In this document: piece after piece, positions 1 to 10,063 of the stretch | Layout: each line of letters begins with the position of its first letter | Numbering within the stretch: the stretch's first letter is position 1 | Source: Nemertoderma westbladi | Lineage: Eukaryota; Xenacoelomorpha; Nemertodermatida; Nemertodermatidae | Length of the DNA: 42,257 nt | Direction: 5' to 3' | NCBI GenBank assembly: GCA_032718475.1 | Contig: JAUCBJ010005529.1 | Location: forward strand, 1-42,257 | Position numbers and translations under genes: made by a program | Notes under the pieces: generated by a model | The model's database searches: none | What the model saw: only the letters and a program-made list of their open reading frames with translations | Told to the model about the DNA's origin: nothing

Positions 1-2
1 AT

Positions 3-737
3 TGCCCTTTTAATCACGATTTGGAAAGCGTAGATGAAATGATCACACTACGTTACATCAGAGCTTGGGAAGTGAACGCTGATTTACATTGTGATTCGCG
101 CCATCGCTATTATCCCGGACGCGCTTACGAAGGAGTTTATGCGTTCCATCCTTATCTATTCGCTTCGGTTGAACAGAAATCACGCATATCAAGTTACGAG
201 CTACTGAAGCGCGTCGGAGAATGTATTTCAACCAAATTCGTACGCAAATTTCTCAGGAGTGTTAATCCTAGCGACCTTCATTCCTATAACTTAATCAATT
301 ATATCCGTCAGGATCCGGACTATGGAGACTTGTTTGTTAACTCACACCCTGAGTTACAGGAAGTATATCGACGGCCTTACGAATACCGAGCCCGCGAACG
401 CGAGTTGGAAAGGACCATTAAACCCCGGAGGTTTCTAACTGCCTATGGTCCACCCACGGCCCTCGTTCAGACCACTCGTAAAGGACCCGTAAGAGCGGCT
501 GTCTTGAAACGAGCCCTCAAAGCCGTTAGACCCCTCTCCCCTGACGTTGATGTCAATCAACCCGGTACTTCGACTGGCGGATACACCGACCATAATCCTA
601 CACCCTCTGATGCAATCATATTGCACCCTTCACCCAGGAGTTATAGCCCTCCTTGTAAAGTGGCTCGCCCCAAAGAGAAAAGGACTCTGGCTAGCTTTAA
701 AAAACTGCATAAACGCCGTCCACGCAAGAAAGACTAA
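3..737 (+). CDS. unrecognised ORF, 3' part, open at the left edge
   Basis: The frame is open from the first bases of the window to a TAA at 735-737. The TTG at 21 is not a convincing start, so this is read as the 3' part of a longer ORF or a last exon. The N-terminal half is rich in Tyr, Arg and acidic residues and looks globular. After about residue 140 it becomes Pro/Ser-rich and ends in a very basic tail (KKLHKRRPRKKD), of a kind seen in nucleic-acid-binding or nuclear proteins and in structural proteins of mobile elements. I see no zinc knuckle, signal peptide or membrane segment. The stretch has more CpG than the DNA just downstream. I do not recognise the family. It could be the end of a host gene or of a transposon/virus-like ORF. 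That an ORF exists is fairly sure; the function is unknown. Confidence 0.45.
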   Translation, partial: CPFNHDLESVDEMITLRYIRAWEVNADLHCDSRHRYYPGRAYEGVYAFHPYLFASVEQKSRISSYELLKRVGECISTKFVRKFLRSVNPSDLHSYNLINYIRQDPDYGDLFVNSHPELQEVYRRPYEYRARERELERTIKPRRFLTAYGPPTALVQTTRKGPVRAAVLKRALKAVRPLSPDVDVNQPGTSTGGYTDHNPTPSDAIILHPSPRSYSPPCKVARPKEKRTLASFKKLHKRRPRKKD

Positions 738-2235
738 CTGTTTAGAGTATTTACGTATATTAGAAACTGTGATTTTGTATATTTTATAGACTCAAATCCC
801 ATTTTCTGGGAGCGGTGTAAAAGCTTCTGTGGGATATAACTGGCCCTTTTGCTTCGCAATCCAGTTTCCCCCCTAGGCGCTGGAATACTCTAAAAGGCTC
901 TCTAACTATATATAATTTCCCCTCGCCTGCAAGGTACCGTTATAAGTGTTTTAACGGACATAAAAGTCATTATTCTATATACGTGTTTTGGCGGACATGG
1001 TAAGGCAAAAAACCTGCAATGCACCAAATACCTTTCACAGCTTAACCGTGATGATTCATATTACGACATCTAACAGCTGGTTGCTGACATGGAAACAGCC
1101 ATTGGCCACATGGTTCTTTGTTTAGCTTAAGCCAATCAGAGCGATTTTTTCTGTCGATGTGGAGCTTTTCGGCCGATCATACTAGGAGTGTTCAGTCTTA
1201 CTGTTTTTTTGGGATACTGTTGTGTTGTTGGTATCTAGGCCAGGAACACCGGCTCTAGAGTCAATTCGTTTTCATACTTTAGAAGAAACATTAGTAGGCT
1301 TAAATTATAGAGCGTATAACTGTTATCATATCTTATCTAATCATATCAACTGATCGCAATTCAGTCTTACATTATCGGTTCAATATACATTATTATACTG
1401 CTATTTACTATTGTTTGGTTGAATATTATTTGGAGAATATTTATAAAGAACCCAAATTTCCCAATTTTCTTGATACACTACAGGTTAGAGAGACGGGTTA
1501 TATATAGCGATTGCGACTTATATTATTGTGTATGTAGTGAATTTAATGCTATTTGATAAGCACTACATTGGTCCGTTGCTGTTCTCTTTATATATGATAA
1601 AAATCATTGACGGTCGGCAAATTAGTGGGCAGTATTGTGTGTTACCGGTAGTGTGCATGATTATGACTGATAACTAAGCATTTCCTAAAGAATGCGCCTC
1701 ATACGTGAATCATAAGCCTTACCAACTTACCGTTGTGATTAGTATAAGTCATATCTCTGTTTACCTAGATAGAGCGCCACGTCCTAAAGGAACTGTTAAT
1801 ATTTCCCGAAAGTGAATAATATTAGTCAGAAATTATTTATTAACGATCAATCGAATAATACAATACAGTAAGCTTACACTGCAATAATAATCTAAGCCCT
1901 CAGAATCCAGTCTCCCGGGTATATCCAGCGGGTGAATGGACGCGCACTAGGCTGGCTTCTGCTAATGTTGTGTTTATTGGTATTAAATATTTGTCATCTT
2001 CTAAAGTCTATTTATAAACCAAAAGACATATAAATTTTGGCAGGTTAAACTGCTAAAGGTCTTCAAAAGCGCGTACAGCGTGTGTTGGCGAATCCGGGGG
2101 GGGGGGGGGGGGTTCGGGCACTCGACAATTTCAAAGTGAATTTCAAATACAAACGTCACAACACAACGTCACAGTTCTTATTACTGTAGTATAGAATTTC
2201 TCATAAAGTACCGTATGTTACGCACTGGGGACAGG
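738..2235. other. intergenic DNA, no gene seen
   Basis: AT-rich sequence with no ORF of note. Two oppositely oriented CCAAT-type motifs lie close together (attgg near 1100, ccaat near 1132), which could mark an old promoter, but no start codon or exon follows that I can support. A G homopolymer of about 18 bases lies at 2094-2112. Confidence 0.4.
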
Positions 2236-2950
2236 CAGAGATGGCACAGGCCGGCTTTTTCACGGCCCGGCCCGACCCCACTAGTTTTAATTTTTCTAAA
2301 CATTACAGCATAAAATAAAATTTTAACTTTTCTGATAAATCTACATACACTGATTCCAAATACTATATCGGTTTGTCATCGTGGGTCAATGTTGTGGGCG
2401 TTTGTGCGCATTAGACTGTTAGAAAACTCGAAATATACTGTAGACTAGAGTATGTACGTCTACCATGTTAATACATTAATGCTTGTTGTTTAAAATGAAT
2501 GATGTACTTGCCTCATCGTTTTTGTGTCAATTTATTTGTTTGTCGATGATATTACTAAAATTATTTAATAAAAGGGGTTAACTGGCCTGTAAGATGGTAA
2601 GCCTACGTATGAGTCTGTATCCCTATACAGAACATGTAGGCTCTACCGGTACTTTAGTAATATCAGAATGTATGTGAGTAAAAAAAAGGTACATTACAAA
2701 GTTAAACAAAGACACAAAAATAAATCATGAAACAACCCTAATTACAGGAAAATAAATATATATATTTAATTTTTGATTTATAAATGATTTCGATTTTTTA
2801 TATTTATATAATTTAATTATGTGAAAAAAAAGATGTTTAACATTAATTTTCATGTCATTGAGTTTTGTTAACTGGATAATATAATTATTCAACAATCGCG
2901 GGCTTTCCAATATTTAGAATGCGGCCCGAGCCCGGCCGTGTCCAACTCTG
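2236..2950. mobile_element. hAT-like non-autonomous element (MITE)
   Basis: The left end starts CAGAGATGGCAC and continues into a GGCC/CCGG-rich stretch. The right end, read on the other strand, starts CAGAGTTGGACACGGCCGGG. These form imperfect terminal inverted repeats of about 20 bp that begin CAGAG, as many hAT elements do. The flanking 8-mers (gggacagg at left, gggggagg at right) agree at 6 of 8 positions, which suits a decayed 8-bp target duplication. The interior is AT-rich and has no transposase ORF. The hAT assignment is inference from TIR start, GC-rich subterminal sequence and duplication length. Confidence 0.42.
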
Positions 2951-3148
2951 GGGGGAGGGGGTTCGAGCTTGCGTGACATTTTGTGACAGAGAGAGGGGAG
3001 GGGGGTCAAAAATCGAAAAAATTTTCGTGACATACTTTATACACGCCCCCTTTACCAATCAGCGGTTGCCCCTGGTATTGTTGCCCTGCTACCTATGGGA
3101 TACATTACATGCGCGTTACATGCATAGGCCTACCCATACATACATTAT

Positions 3149-3275
3149 ATGCGTTTGACGTGAATTAATATGCGCTTGATGTGAATTAATATGCGTTTGA
3201 TGTGAATTAATATGCGTTTGATGTGAATTAATAAGCGTTTGATGTGAATTATATATGCGTTGAATGTGAATTATA
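3149..3275. repeat. 21-bp minisatellite, about 6 copies
   Basis: Tandem copies of a unit close to atgcgtttgatgtgaattaat. The first four or five are nearly identical; the last drift in length and sequence toward the AT-rich flank. Confidence 0.85.
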
Positions 3276-3907
3276 TGTATATATTTGATATGTGTATTTA
3301 TTTAAATTCTTAATTAATAAACCAGTATATAGTTAATCAAACTTAAAATTACACTGGAAAACATTACAAATTGTTTCTAAATTAATTAATACAATAGGGA
3401 TGATATTTTATGATACATTACTCTGCCTTTGGAACAAATCAAACTCTATACATGTCTGAAACTGTTTCTATTACTAATTAACCAAAAAGGGTGCTACTGT
3501 ACGCAGTCTTAATGAATGACTTCAGTATTGAGTTAGTCAAATCAATAGTCAAAGTTGGTTTGTCAGAGTTTGGTATACAGTACAATAAATGGGGGTAGAT
3601 TTATAGTAGCATGTATTATTTAAATAAATAGGAAAATTAGCCGTCTTTATTTCGGCACCTAGGAGCAGAACCGAGTCTCCAGTTAATTCGAGAACTCAGT
3701 TACACATATGAGTGTCAGTTAACTTTTTAACAGCAGCACTACTAATAGTAATACTGTACCTTGCACAAACAGACAGCATTATTATCTATACCTATAAAAA
3801 TCAAATTCTGTCTTAAACATTAAGCAGCGGTCGTTATAGGCCACTTTTCGAAAAGTTTAATTCACGTTCGGTACCAGTACTGGGTACCGGTACGTCAGTA
3901 GGCATAT
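3276..3907. other. intergenic, AT-rich, no gene seen
   Basis: No ORF or RNA gene that I can support. The last 70 bases repeat the motif taccggt/accggta several times, as does the right flank of the foldback element that follows. Confidence 0.4.
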
Positions 3908-4840
3908 ACCGGTGTCACAAGGAAATCAGCCCCTGGCCCCCCCTAGAATATGCCCCCCGGGGCATTATTTCCTAGGATATTATGTCCCCCCGGGCAATTT
4001 TTCCTAGGAAATTTAGCCCGGGGGGACATTTTCTCCTTAGGAAATAATGCCTCCCCTCAGGAAAATTAGCCCCCCTCAAAAGTCTGAAAACTGGTACGAT
4101 ACCGGTCTGCTGGTAGCCACTTTTAATCTACCAACTGCAGAAGTTGTAATAGTTGGAAGAATAGTACGGTACCGGTCTGCCGGTAGGTAAGCAGGTAAGG
4201 CAGTAAGGGATGTAGAACAGCATACTGAAGTATCAAAGTCAGTAGGCTACTGTAGTAAGTACTGGTATAACAGCAGTGCGAGTGTGTGGTGTCAGGGTGT
4301 TGTGTGGGCGCCGAGCAGCTCCAAGCTTTTTTAAGTCTGTAACCTGCTCCTTTCCCTGATTTGGTAAAGTGATTGTTTATTGTTTTGGTTAGAAAATCCC
4401 GCCTCTGTAACCTGCTCCTTTCTCTCAAATGTTATCGTTTATTGTTTTGGTTAGAAAATCCCGTCTCTGTAACCTGCTCCTTTCCCTGATTTTCTAAAGT
4501 GACTGTTTATTGTTTTGGTTAGAAAATCCCGCCTCTGTAACCTGCTCCTTTCCCTCAATTAGTTAAATGATCGTTTATTGTTTTGGTTAGAAAGGCCTGC
4601 CTCTGTAACCTGCTCCTTTCCTTCATTTGGTAAAGTGACTGTTTATTGTTTTGTATAATTTTTGTAAGTTTTAGTAGTAATAAGTTTTGTTTATTGTATA
4701 ATTCAGGGGGGGGGGGCATAATTTCCTAAGGGGGGGCATTTTTTCCTAGGGAAATTTGCCCGGGGGGGCATTTTTTCCTAGGAAAATATGCCCCCCCGGG
4801 CACATTTCCCGGGGGGGGCATATTTTCCTGTTACACCGGT
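3908..4840. mobile_element. foldback-type element with G/C-palindrome arms
   Basis: The left end (accggtgtcacaaggaaat, from 3908) matches the reverse complement of the right end (accggtgtaacaggaaaat, from 4840). Inside each end is a 120-150 bp arm made of alternating short palindromes of CCTAGG type and CCCGGG type, joined by A/T tracts (3928-4075 and 4706-4830). Both arms can fold on themselves and on each other. The middle holds a tandem array. A roughly 25-bp direct repeat with a few mismatches flanks the element (3889-3913 and 4844-4868). There is no coding capacity. The foldback/MITE assignment is inference. Confidence 0.5.
4330..4665. repeat. 68-bp tandem repeat, 5 copies
   Basis: Copies can be anchored on tctgtaacctgctcc, which starts at 4336, 4404, 4466, 4534 and 4602 (spacing 68, 62, 68, 68). 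Each also carries gtttattgttttggttag. The same two motifs recur as inverted copies in the inverted-repeat element near 20.7-21.0 kb, so the unit belongs to a dispersed family. Confidence 0.85.
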
Positions 4841-4928
4841 ACCAGTACGCCAGTAGGCCTATGCCGGTAGCGGGAAATACATGTCTCGGGTATTGCCTGC
4901 TAGTATATTATAATAATAGACTACTAAC

Positions 4929-4986
4929 ATGGAGACTGGAATGTTGGCAGTATTAGTGTTGCTGTCAGCTATGCCCATATGTTATG
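4929..4986 (+). CDS. candidate orphan signal-peptide exon
   Basis: An ATG opens 19 codons with the plan of a signal peptide: a short polar start (METG), a hydrophobic core (MLAVLVLLSA) and a polar end (MPICYG). The frame runs straight into g|GTTAGT, a usable 5' splice site in phase 1, and hits TAG immediately beyond, so the ORF makes sense only if spliced. Phase-1 introns after the signal peptide are typical of secreted animal proteins. The downstream exon is uncertain. One compatible acceptor (tatatttgcag|gg, exon from 5648) would join it to the ubiquitin-like ORF, but that acceptor lies inside ubiquitin-homologous codons and may be fortuitous. It may instead be the remains of another secreted-protein gene. 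Confidence 0.4.
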
Positions 4987-5598
4987 GTTAGTTTTTTATT
5001 AAATTCACATTCACAGGGCACAGGTACAATACATACAGTACACTACTAAGATTTAACCTTATTGATGTGTATGTATCTTATTAATATAGTTTCAAACTAA
5101 ATTATGTTTTATGTTATCTGTTGGATAAATCTTTTTTAATCCTAGGCTATGCACTTGACAATTAAAGTTATCATTAAAAGACCATGAGCTTTCACTGTTT
5201 TATATTTAATACAGTATTTACCGAATTCCAGGGAATATCCTGATCTTGTGCATAATAAATCTGAAGTTGATTCAAAGTATTTTGTATGCGGGTCAGCGTG
5301 TGAGGGTCTACTCGAATCTGCGTTAGTTTGTTAGTTCTGTTGATTGAACAACTGAACTAATGTGAAGCACACACCTGGTAGTCCACCACACCAATTGTAT
5401 TGTACACGCATAGGTCATTGGCCCTATCACTGCACGTCATCGCAAGGCGATCATCAATCATTATTTTATTACTTATATAACTAATTACATATATTTGTAA
5501 TTTATTTTCATTATTATACCATCTATTAATCCCTTGCCTAGCGTCCAAATAAAATGTTGCTTTTTACTTCATAGGTTTTTACATTTATAGAAGGATGA
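4987..5598. other. AT-rich spacer or intron
   Basis: No coding sequence seen. If the exon at 4929-4986 is real, this is the start of its intron. Several cag/tag acceptor-like sites exist but none leads to an exon I can support except the one inside the ubiquitin-like ORF. Confidence 0.35.
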
Positions 5599-5955
5599 AT
5601 AGCAACGGCTTTTAAATCCCAAACTCAACAGAGGTTTATATTTGCAGGGAAAGCTTTAGAAGATGGTCGAACTTTGTTGGATTTTAACATCGAGAAGAGG
5701 TCTACTCTGCAATTGCGCAGCTTGATGCAAATAAACGTCGAAACCTTGACAGGAACGATAATTAATCTTGATGTCGATTCTTCAGACAGCATCACGAATG
5801 TTAAGGCTAAGATTCAAGACAAAGAAGGAATACCACCAGAACAGCAGACGTTGATATTTGCAGAACAACAACTAGAAGATGGTCGCACCTTATCGCATTA
5901 TAGCATCGATAATGGGTCTACTGTTTACTTGGTCCTGAGATTACGAGGAGGTTAA
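5599..5955 (+). CDS. divergent ubiquitin unit with 5'-truncated partial unit
   Basis: The frame opens after TGA 5596-5598. It first encodes the C-terminal half of one ubiquitin unit ([17 protein letters not shown], about 5629-5679), which ends abnormally in LQLRSL rather than LRLRGG. Then from ATG 5725 comes one full 76-residue unit ending LRLRGG followed at once by TAA. Against canonical ubiquitin the full unit differs at about 21 of 76 positions. K6, K11, K48 and K63 are replaced (E, T, Q, N), K27, K29 and K33 remain, I44 and the GG tail remain, R42 and H68 change. In a normal ubiquitin or polyubiquitin gene the units are near-identical and joined GG-M; here the join is broken. It could be a ubiquitin-like protein under relaxed constraint or a decaying polyubiquitin copy. 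Perfect length and an intact tail argue against a very old pseudogene. Confidence 0.65.
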   Translation: MATAFKSQTQQRFIFAGKALEDGRTLLDFNIEKRSTLQLRSLMQINVETLTGTIINLDVDSSDSITNVKAKIQDKEGIPPEQQTLIFAEQQLEDGRTLSHYSIDNGSTVYLVLRLRGG

Positions 5956-6825
5956 ATGTGACTGGATGTCTGGGCTCACCTCAATCTGTTGCACAAACTC
6001 TCATATTATTATTTCACCCAAAAGATTTATTTGATGTTTTTTTATATGATGTGGCAGAGAATTATACAAAATAATAGCATTACCGAATTTAAGTGGTTTT
6101 TTGGGTTTGTCTATGTTGGATTAAGGGGGGGGGTACACCCCCCTATGGACCTTTTTTGCAAATGGCTATAATTTCTGCTTGTGTGTAATTTTGTATATTT
6201 TATACCTTTCGGGGGATTAACATATGGCCAAAGATTGGGTTCAAAAAAAAATTTTCAAATTTGCGTCGCCCTCTAGCGGCCACCAGCGAAATTGTTAATT
6301 TCACTAAAAACACTACTAGTCTCACAATTTTGGGCGAAAATGTTCGAAACTTGGTTTTTCTGAATCAGTATCCTCGGCTCCACAAAACTTATCGGTTACA
6401 TTTTTTATTTAGGTCTTAAGTATTTTTAAATATTATTAACTAATATTAATTATTACTTAATAGATATTAACTAATTTCAAGAAATTAATATGGCACAATT
6501 CAAAATTCTAACCGATAACTTTTGATCAAAACCCGAAAAGAAATCAAACAAAAAAATATTTCGAAAATTGGTTAAGAAATGGCTGAGTAGTAGTATTTTG
6601 AATGTGAAAAATACAATTCCGAGATACGCATTTAAAGTTTAAGAACAATATATTTCAAATGTTCCCGCTATTTTCAGTACTGGTATCTCCTTTTCTTTTT
6701 CCATTGGTTATCCCCTATCCATATTTTGTGATTTCTCAATGGATTTCATGAAATTTGGTTAAAAAAAAAACCCTACCCACTTTTAACAACCTGTTAAAAT
6801 AATTTTAGAGTGCTTGCCAAAAAAC

Positions 6826-7195
6826 ACTTCGCGCAGCACGTGAACAAATTTCATTTTGGCGAATTGATTTGATCGCATACTATTTCGTCATTTAGTAATA
6901 AATAGTCATGGAATAATGAGACAACCTTAAGAAACATTCAAAATTATATAAAAATTTACACATAATTTTATAATAAGCCTTTACACAGAACATTAAGCTT
7001 TGCGCAGCACGTGAAACCTTCGCGCAGCACGTGAGACATTTGCGCAGCAGGTGAAGGTTTCACGTAGCACTTAAATTCTTCATAAAGCACGTTAATTAAT
7101 CGAGCACCTCGGAAAGCTTTTTGATCAGAATGAGAAGCCTTCACGCGGCACATGAAAAGTTCATGCTGCACATGAAGACTTCGCGCAGCACGTGA
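6826..7195. repeat. degenerate ~20-bp minisatellite (gcagcacgtga)
   Basis: Repeated copies of ttcgcgcagcacgtgaa and decayed versions, most clearly at 6996-7090 and 7140-7195, with an outlying copy at 6826. Each clean copy carries CACGTG. It lies inside the TTAA-flanked element. Confidence 0.7.
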
Positions 7196-7389
7196 ATTAT
7201 TCTCAGAGCCTGCGGAATTTAAAAAAAATAAGTTTATGGTTGTTTCCCAGAATAATTATTATTAGCTATTGTTATATGATTGTTCACATTTGTTATTACT
7301 AGTAGACAACTAGTCCATTGGACAACTGTTCAATATGTAATACAAAACTCACAAATATATATTAAATATATATTAATTAAAATTTGACG

Positions 7390-7600
7390 GACATGTTGAC
7401 AGACAGACAGACATACAAACAGACAGACAGACAGACAAACTGAGAGACAGACTGAGATACAGACATAGTGATTAGATAATTCCAAATATTAAAACAGACA
7501 TCGACATTAAGAAAAATATTAACAGTAAACATTTCAGATTGCTTATTTTATGCCCTTTTTAATATTTCGATGGACAGACAGACAGACATACAGACGGAAA
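7390..7600. repeat. (acag)n microsatellite blocks
   Basis: Runs of acagacag with few interruptions at 7399-7465 and again at 7572-7600, near the right end of the TTAA-flanked element. Confidence 0.8.
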
Positions 7601-7750
7601 ACCAGCCATTACTCGAGAAGTAAAAGAGATCTCGCTAAGCCGTTTCCAGATTTGAAATCCGCATTAAATTCTACTCTAGATGAAATAAAAAAACAAAAAA
7701 TGAAAATTTTGACCTGAGGGGGGGTGTACCCCCCCCCCCCCCCCCCTTAA

Positions 7751-8450
7751 ATGTCACTTCATTCATTCATGTGTGATAAATAAACACTTTCTGTATAATT
7801 ATACAACTTAAGAGTAAATTTCCAATACAGCTGGGTGGAACACCCTCTATGTATATTGTATACTGTAGATATATGTATACTGTAGATATATATATATATA
7901 TACGTAGAGTCTGTTTTGTAATTATTTTGCCACTCTTGGATGAAGAAAAACACGTAATTTAAGAACGTCCACATCTCACCCTCTACTTAGGGAAATTGAG
8001 TGGTGAAATCGGTTGGTGATCAGGAGGCCGTGCATCATGGATGGGGGCCAAGCACTGCTGTTTCCTTTTGGAGTTTAGTTCTGGGGGCCGCACTGAAATA
8101 ATTCGTCAGAATTTGTGCGTAATCCCTGGTCTAACGGCGGAAAAAACGTTACTATTACTTTGTTTTATTTCACCTCTCCTGCAAACCGGTAAAATCGCGC
8201 TGCTCTTACATCTTACAACATCCTACTGGGTCCAGTATAATCCGATCATACTTACCACTAGCTCCAGTATGACACCAGTATTATTCACATCTTTCCAGTT
8301 TTCTTCTTTACTTCGGTCCCAGCAGGAAACAATTGATTTCTAGAGATGAAATCCTTAAGGTGGATTGAATTTCGTTCGAGACTATGGATGTAGACCCATG
8401 GAAATGTTGAGGATCGATACAGAGGTCACCCAGGAAAGTTAAAAATACAT
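7751..8450. other. spacer with TA repeat, no supported gene
   Basis: A short atatata-rich tract lies at 7864-7905. A 100-codon open frame at 8041-8343 has no recognisable domain and is not called as a gene. Confidence 0.4.
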
Positions 8451-8932
8451 GCTGATCCACTCAATTAGTATTAGTAGCTGGTCCACTGAATCAGTATTAG
8501 TATCGGATCCACTCAATCAGTATTAGTAGCTGATCCACTCAATCAGTATTAGTAGCTGATCCACTCAATCAGTATTAGTAGCTGATCCACTCCATCAGTA
8601 TTAGTAGCTATGGTCCACTCAATCAGTATTAGTAGCTGATCCACTCAATCAGTATTAGTAGCTGGTCCACTCAATCAGTATTAGTAGCTGGTCCACTCAA
8701 TCAGTATTAGTAGCTATGGTCCACTCAATCAGTATTAGTAGCTGATCCACTCAATCAGTATTAGTCAGTTAGTAGCTGATCCACTCAATCAGTATTAGTA
8801 GCTGATCCACTCAATCAGTATTAGTAGCTGGTCCACTCAATCAGTATTAGTAGCTGATCCACTCAATCAGTATTAGTAGCTGGTCCACTCAATCAGTATT
8901 AGTAGCTGATCCACTCAATCAGTATCAGTAGC
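8451..8932. repeat. 26-bp minisatellite, left block (~18 copies)
   Basis: Tandem copies of gatccactcaatcagtatta followed by gtagct. Variants have ggtcc for gatcc, and two copies have an inserted at before ggtcc. The same array resumes at 14604 after the LINE. Confidence 0.92.
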
Positions 8933-9103
8933 AATTATGTAATATATATGTCTTGCTATTGCTGTCTGGCTCAATATAACTGACATACTACTTACTGAAA
9001 TTTAATCTAACTTTATTTCAACCAATATACGACATATTTGCATCGATACTCAACCTGCTACCGAACCAACTCCGCAAGATTTACCACATAGACCATTTGA
9101 CCG

Positions 9104-10063
9104 ATGGCAACGTTTATTAATTCCGGTCCCACCCGGCCAAACACCAGAAATTCCATTGTCCACGCGACGGCGACACCGAACACGAACACCAGCAAACCCG
9201 CCTGCAAACGTAAATCGAACGGGACACCACCCACCACCACCACCGATGCGAAACTTAACAATCGCGACAAATGGAGAGCACTTTCAATTGAATGCTCCAG
9301 CTGCAATGTAGTATGGACCGACATTCAAATCCCCAGCAAACATTCCCACGAGTTCGAAACCAAAGCCTTCACCTGTGGCTTCTGCGCTTCATCCGCCAAA
9401 GATGAAATCAGAACCCTACAAGAAAAGTTAATGGAAGTTGAGTCCCGACCTAATGCCCCGACACGCCCGAGTTACTCCTCCATCGTGGCGCAGCCTAATT
9501 CAACCGAACCAACGCCAAACGTTGCTCTACTGTCTAAACAGGTTCGCAAAGAGGAAAAGGAACAGTCTCTCCGTGAGAACAACATACTTATTCGCGGAAC
9601 CTCTCCCAGACCCAGCAAACTCGAAGAACTCAAGCTTGTTGAAGAACTCGCAACCGAATTAGACATCGAAATCACGATAGACAATGTGCTTACCAAGCGC
9701 ATCGGGAAACAGCAACCAGACAAAAGCCAGAACCTCATCTTAACCCTTTCCCCCGAATCTCGATCCCAGCTGCTCCGTAAATCACGCACCCTACGATCCA
9801 GCCTAAGATTCAACCAGGTATATATTAGCCCGGACTACACAATCGCCGAACAGAAACTTTGGTATGACCTCAGACAAGAGAAACGTGCGGCACAAGCTGC
9901 CCAACCTGACAAGTTCTTTGTTATACGGGACGATTCAGTACGCCAACAGAACACCCCAAACCACTCGGCCACCATTACCAAACAACCCGTTTCACCCACA
10001 AACGCAACCGTACCACCCTGTAATCCGACCTCACCAAACTCCCCAGCCTCTCAAGTAGATTGA
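9104..10063 (+). CDS. LINE ORF1 protein (zinc-finger, RRM-like)
   Basis: A complete 319-residue ORF from ATG 9104. Order of parts: a Pro/Thr-rich basic N-terminus; a zinc-binding cluster with CSSC near residue 64 and CGFC near 90, spaced like a PHD-type finger; a short predicted coiled coil (DEIRTLQEKLMEVES); then an RRM-like nucleic-acid-binding region beginning ENNILIRG with a following helical domain; and a Pro/Ser/Thr-rich tail. This is the layout of type II ORF1 proteins of CR1/L2-group LINEs, which bind the element RNA. The ORF is undamaged. It ends at TGA, and the same frame continues open into ORF2. Confidence 0.8.
   Translation: MATFINSGPTRPNTRNSIVHATATPNTNTSKPACKRKSNGTPPTTTTDAKLNNRDKWRALSIECSSCNVVWTDIQIPSKHSHEFETKAFTCGFCASSAKDEIRTLQEKLMEVESRPNAPTRPSYSSIVAQPNSTEPTPNVALLSKQVRKEEKEQSLRENNILIRGTSPRPSKLEELKLVEELATELDIEITIDNVLTKRIGKQQPDKSQNLILTLSPESRSQLLRKSRTLRSSLRFNQVYISPDYTIAEQKLWYDLRQEKRAAQAAQPDKFFVIRDDSVRQQNTPNHSATITKQPVSPTNATVPPCNPTSPNSPASQVD

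Larger units (their letters stand above)
6125..7746. mobile_element. piggyBac-like non-autonomous element, TTAA-flanked
   Basis: TTAA lies immediately outside both ends (6121-6124 and 7747-7750). The termini are inverted repeats: a G-run, then gtacaccccccct on the left, and its complement with a longer C-run on the right. A TTAA target duplication is the hallmark of piggyBac-type transposition. The interior has no transposase. It contains the AT-rich region 6230-6960, a cgcgcagcacgtga-type repeat block and an acag-rich block. Superfamily assignment rests on TTAA and terminal G-runs and is inference. Confidence 0.55.

Noticed and set aside
4756-4956. 66-codon ORF
   Set aside because: It reads through the G/C palindrome arm of the foldback element and is in a different frame from the signal-peptide exon it overlaps.
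5629-5724. A complete upstream ubiquitin unit
   Set aside because: Only the C-terminal half is present and it lacks the RLRGG join, so there is no true polyubiquitin head-to-tail repeat.
5989-6171. 60-codon ORF
   Set aside because: It crosses the TTAA junction and G-run of a transposon end, so it is not a conserved gene.
8041-8343. 100-codon ORF
   Set aside because: No domain, no splice or start context, and low-complexity hydrophobic composition; likely chance.
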